Origin: JAILEN01 sp036723975
GTDB lineage: Bacteria > Bacillota > Clostridia > Lachnospirales > Lachnospiraceae
Reading direction: 5' to 3'
NCBI GenBank assembly: GCA_036723975.1
Contig: DAIMGJ010000005.1
Coordinates: 73,078-137,077 of the forward strand
DNA: 64,000 nt
The notes below the pieces were generated by a model. The model saw only the letters and a program-made list of their open reading frames with translations, was not told the origin of the DNA and searched no databases. Made by a program: the position numbers and the translations under genes. Numbering within the stretch: position 1 is the stretch's first letter; every line of letters starts with the position of its first letter. Below are positions 61,819 to 64,000 of the stretch, piece by piece.

Positions 61819-63891
61819 ATGGCAAAAACACATGGAAGCTTGTCCATTACAAGCGAAAATATTTTTCCGATTATCAAAAAATGGCTCTATGAGGATCACG
61901 ACATCTTCTACCGTGAGCTCGTCAGTAACGCTTGCGATGCCATTACCAAATTAAAGAAATTAGACATGATGGGCGAGTACTCTTTGCCGACGGACTTTAA
62001 GGCAAAGGTGGACATCATCGTTTCTCCGGAAGATAAGACCATCACTATTAAAGATAACGGTCTCGGTATGACAGAGGACGAAGTCAACGAATACATCAAT
62101 CAGATTGCATTTTCAGGTGCAACGGACTTCTTAGAGAAGTACAAAGACAAAGCAAATGAAGATCAGATTATCGGTCACTTTGGTTTGGGATTCTACTCCG
62201 CTTTTATGGTGGCAGACGAAGTACATATTGATACACTTTCCTACAAAGACGGTGCAAAGGCTGTTCACTGGGAATGTGACGGCGGTACCGAATACGATAT
62301 GTCCGAAGGCGACAGGTCAGAAGTCGGAACTACCATTACTCTTTTCTTAAACGAAGATTGTCTTGAATTTGCAAACGAGTATCGCGCCCGTGAAGTATTG
62401 AAAAAGTACTGCTCCTTCATGCCGACGGAAATCTATCTTTCAAAGAAGGATGCTCCGGAAGAATATGAAACCATCAATGTCGAAGATAAATTAGACACCG
62501 ATACTGTCATCGAAGAGATTCACGAGGATGCAAAATTCGAAGAAAAAGAAAAAGAAGACGGCACCAAAGAAACCGTTGAAGTTTCACCGGAAAAGAATCA
62601 GCTTAAAATTGTAAAACGTCCGGTACCGTTAAATGATACAAATCCGTTATGGACAAAGTCTCCCAGCGAATGCACCGATGAAGACTACAAGAAATTCTAC
62701 CGTGATGTTTTCCTTGATTTTAAGGAGCCGCTTTTCTGGATTCATTTGAATATGGACTATCCGTTTAACCTTAAGGGTATTTTATACTTCCCGAAGATTA
62801 ACACAGAGTATGATTCCATCGAAGGAACCATTAAGCTTTACAACAATCAGGTATTTATCGCCGATAACATCAAAGAGGTTATTCCGGAATTTTTGATGCT
62901 TCTAAAGGGCGTCATTGACTGTCCGGACTTGCCGCTTAACGTTTCCCGTTCCGCTTTGCAGAATGACGGATTTGTAAAGAAGATTTCCGAGTACATCACA
63001 AAGAAGGTTGCCGACAAGTTAATCGGTCTTTGCAAAACAGAAAAAGAAACCTATGAAAAATACTGGGATGATATCGCTCCGTTCATTAAATACGGCTGCT
63101 TAAAAGATGAAAAGTTCTGTGACAAGATGAACGACTACATTTTGTTTAAGGACATCAACGATAAGTACACCACCCTTCCGGAGCTCCTTGAAAAAGAAGA
63201 AAAACCGGAAGATGAAAACAGCGATGCTGAAGTTGAAAATCCGGATGGCACTGATGCAAAAGAAGCAGATGATAAAGAGCCGGAGGATACAAGAAAAACT
63301 ATTTACTATGTAACGGATAAAAACCAGCAGGGACAATACATTTCCATGTTCAAGGATCAGGGAATGAACGCCGTCATTTTAGACCACAGCATTGATACTT
63401 CCTTCATCACTCAGTTGGAGCAGCGAAATGACCAGTACAAGTTCATGCGAATCGACGCTGACCTTACAGAGTCTTTGGTAGAAGAGACTTCCGAAGAAGA
63501 ATTAAAAGATGCAAACGATACCTTATCCGCGCTTTTCAAGGATGCACTTGGAAAAGATTCTCTTACCATCAAAGTAGAAAAGTTTAAAGACGCTTCCATC
63601 GCATCTGTTTTAACGGTAGATGAACAGGGTCGTCGTATGCAGGATATGATGAAGATGTATGGTATGTCCGGAATGGACCCGGCTATGTTTGCAGGTCCGG
63701 AAACCCTTACATTAAACGCAAACCATGCATTAGTAAAATTCATCACAGAAAATAAAGAGAACGAGAACGCAAAGACATTTGCAAAACAGCTATATGATTT
63801 GGCAGTCCTTGCAAACCGTCCGCTTGCACCGGAAGCAATGCAAGAATTCGTGGCTCGCTCAAATGAAATCATGATGTTGTTAACAAAATAA
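61819..63891 (+). CDS. htpG: Hsp90-family chaperone HtpG
   Basis: The N-terminal GHKL ATPase has ELVSNACDAITKLK, IKDNGLGMTEDEV and GHFGLGFYSAFMV. The middle domain has LPLNVSRSALQND, the usual conserved stretch. About 30 acidic residues (near 465-495) interrupt the middle to C-terminal region. It is 690 residues long from ATG 61819, which has AAGGAG eight bases before it; a GTG at 61810 is less well placed. The protein is a cytosolic ATP-dependent chaperone under CIRCE control. It ends before a strong hairpin. Confidence 0.95.
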   Translation: MAKTHGSLSITSENIFPIIKKWLYEDHDIFYRELVSNACDAITKLKKLDMMGEYSLPTDFKAKVDIIVSPEDKTITIKDNGLGMTEDEVNEYINQIAFSGATDFLEKYKDKANEDQIIGHFGLGFYSAFMVADEVHIDTLSYKDGAKAVHWECDGGTEYDMSEGDRSEVGTTITLFLNEDCLEFANEYRAREVLKKYCSFMPTEIYLSKKDAPEEYETINVEDKLDTDTVIEEIHEDAKFEEKEKEDGTKETVEVSPEKNQLKIVKRPVPLNDTNPLWTKSPSECTDEDYKKFYRDVFLDFKEPLFWIHLNMDYPFNLKGILYFPKINTEYDSIEGTIKLYNNQVFIADNIKEVIPEFLMLLKGVIDCPDLPLNVSRSALQNDGFVKKISEYITKKVADKLIGLCKTEKETYEKYWDDIAPFIKYGCLKDEKFCDKMNDYILFKDINDKYTTLPELLEKEEKPEDENSDAEVENPDGTDAKEADDKEPEDTRKTIYYVTDKNQQGQYISMFKDQGMNAVILDHSIDTSFITQLEQRNDQYKFMRIDADLTESLVEETSEEELKDANDTLSALFKDALGKDSLTIKVEKFKDASIASVLTVDEQGRRMQDMMKMYGMSGMDPAMFAGPETLTLNANHALVKFITENKENENAKTFAKQLYDLAVLANRPLAPEAMQEFVARSNEIMMLLTK

Positions 63892-63893
63892 AA

Positions 63894-63928
63894 AGTGTAC
63901 ACAGGGGGTCTGACCCCCTGTGTACACT
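63894..63928. terminator. Long palindromic hairpin after htpG
   Basis: AGTGTACACAGGGGGTC and its exact reverse complement surround a single T: a 17-bp perfect stem. An A-run follows on the plus strand and a T-rich tract lies on the minus side, so it terminates better for minus-strand reads. GC-rich palindromes of this kind are often dispersed REP-type elements in Clostridia. Confidence 0.65.
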
Positions 63929-63948
63929 AAAAAAAGAGAGGAATAGAA

Positions 63949-64000
63949 TGAGGTGACCCCTCAAAGTTAGACTTTTTTACGAGACGACTTTGGTCGTCTC
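63949..64000. mobile_element. Possible IS3-family terminus at window edge
   Basis: TGAGGTGACCCCTCAAAG followed by TTAGAC recalls IS3/IS150-type inverted-repeat ends. A perfect hairpin GAGACGAC-TTTG-GTCGTCTC (63981-64000) comes next. The window stops here, so no transposase can be seen and the call stays weak. Confidence 0.3.

Overview
The window reads as a low-GC Gram-positive chromosome of the Clostridia, most likely Lachnospiraceae. The lineage call rests on the housekeeping genes on the right: a 1413-residue acyl-CoA dehydratase activase fusion, GlnRS with a DUF2225 partner, an Rrf2-nifS-nifU set, a GPH symporter with a GH31 glucosidase, and htpG behind a CIRCE box. I see no tRNA, rRNA, CRISPR array, integrase, terminase or capsid gene.

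Positions 1 to about 44,020 hold a contractile injection system (CIS), almost all on the minus strand, in five transcription units. Unit A (9298 down past position 1) encodes the particle: DUF4255 cap/terminator-like protein, an unknown protein, PAAR-like DUF4280 protein, sheath, tube, a tail-assembly-chaperone pair joined by a probable programmed -1 frameshift, a second tube protein with a long repeat tail, a 753-residue coiled-coil protein and an Afp7-like hub protein cut by the window edge. Spike, gp25 and wedge proteins are not seen and may lie further left. Unit B is one secreted 2192-residue coiled-coil protein. Unit C (28989 to 16103) encodes a TolC-like secreted protein, a second secreted giant related to unit B, an RsbW-like ATPase, a MATE transporter fused to another such ATPase, a GNAT-like protein, a Cache-HAMP-SpoIIE phosphatase and a broken small gene. 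Unit D (35435 to 29041) encodes a CIS-associated baseplate-type protein, a membrane pseudokinase, a membrane receptor with a decayed class III cyclase domain and a membrane MORN protein. Unit E (44020 to 35537) encodes a large charged protein of unknown role, a small cysteine protein, a GNAT protein, the CIS AAA+ ATPase, three small envelope proteins, a response regulator with a winged-helix output and a sensorless LytS-type kinase.

Units A to D share one promoter design: a 7-mer direct repeat GTTGCGC-N4-GTTACGT (11-bp period) placed 9 bp before a -10 box, where the -35 should be. This is the layout used by PhoB/OmpR and SARP activators. Unit E, which encodes a regulator of that class, has an ordinary sigma-A promoter. 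I infer that the two-component pair made from unit E switches on particle, giants, envelope proteins and membrane proteins together. I also infer a CIS that works with a dedicated membrane and cell-surface apparatus in a single-membrane bacterium.

From 44 kb rightward the genes are ordinary: a rhomboid-like protein, glnS and DUF2225 (minus); the dehydratase activase (plus); a lone substrate-binding lipoprotein; cysK and metY; nifS-nifU-rrf2 with an Rrf2-type operator; a GPH symporter with GH31; and htpG. The last 50 bases may be the end of an IS3-family element.
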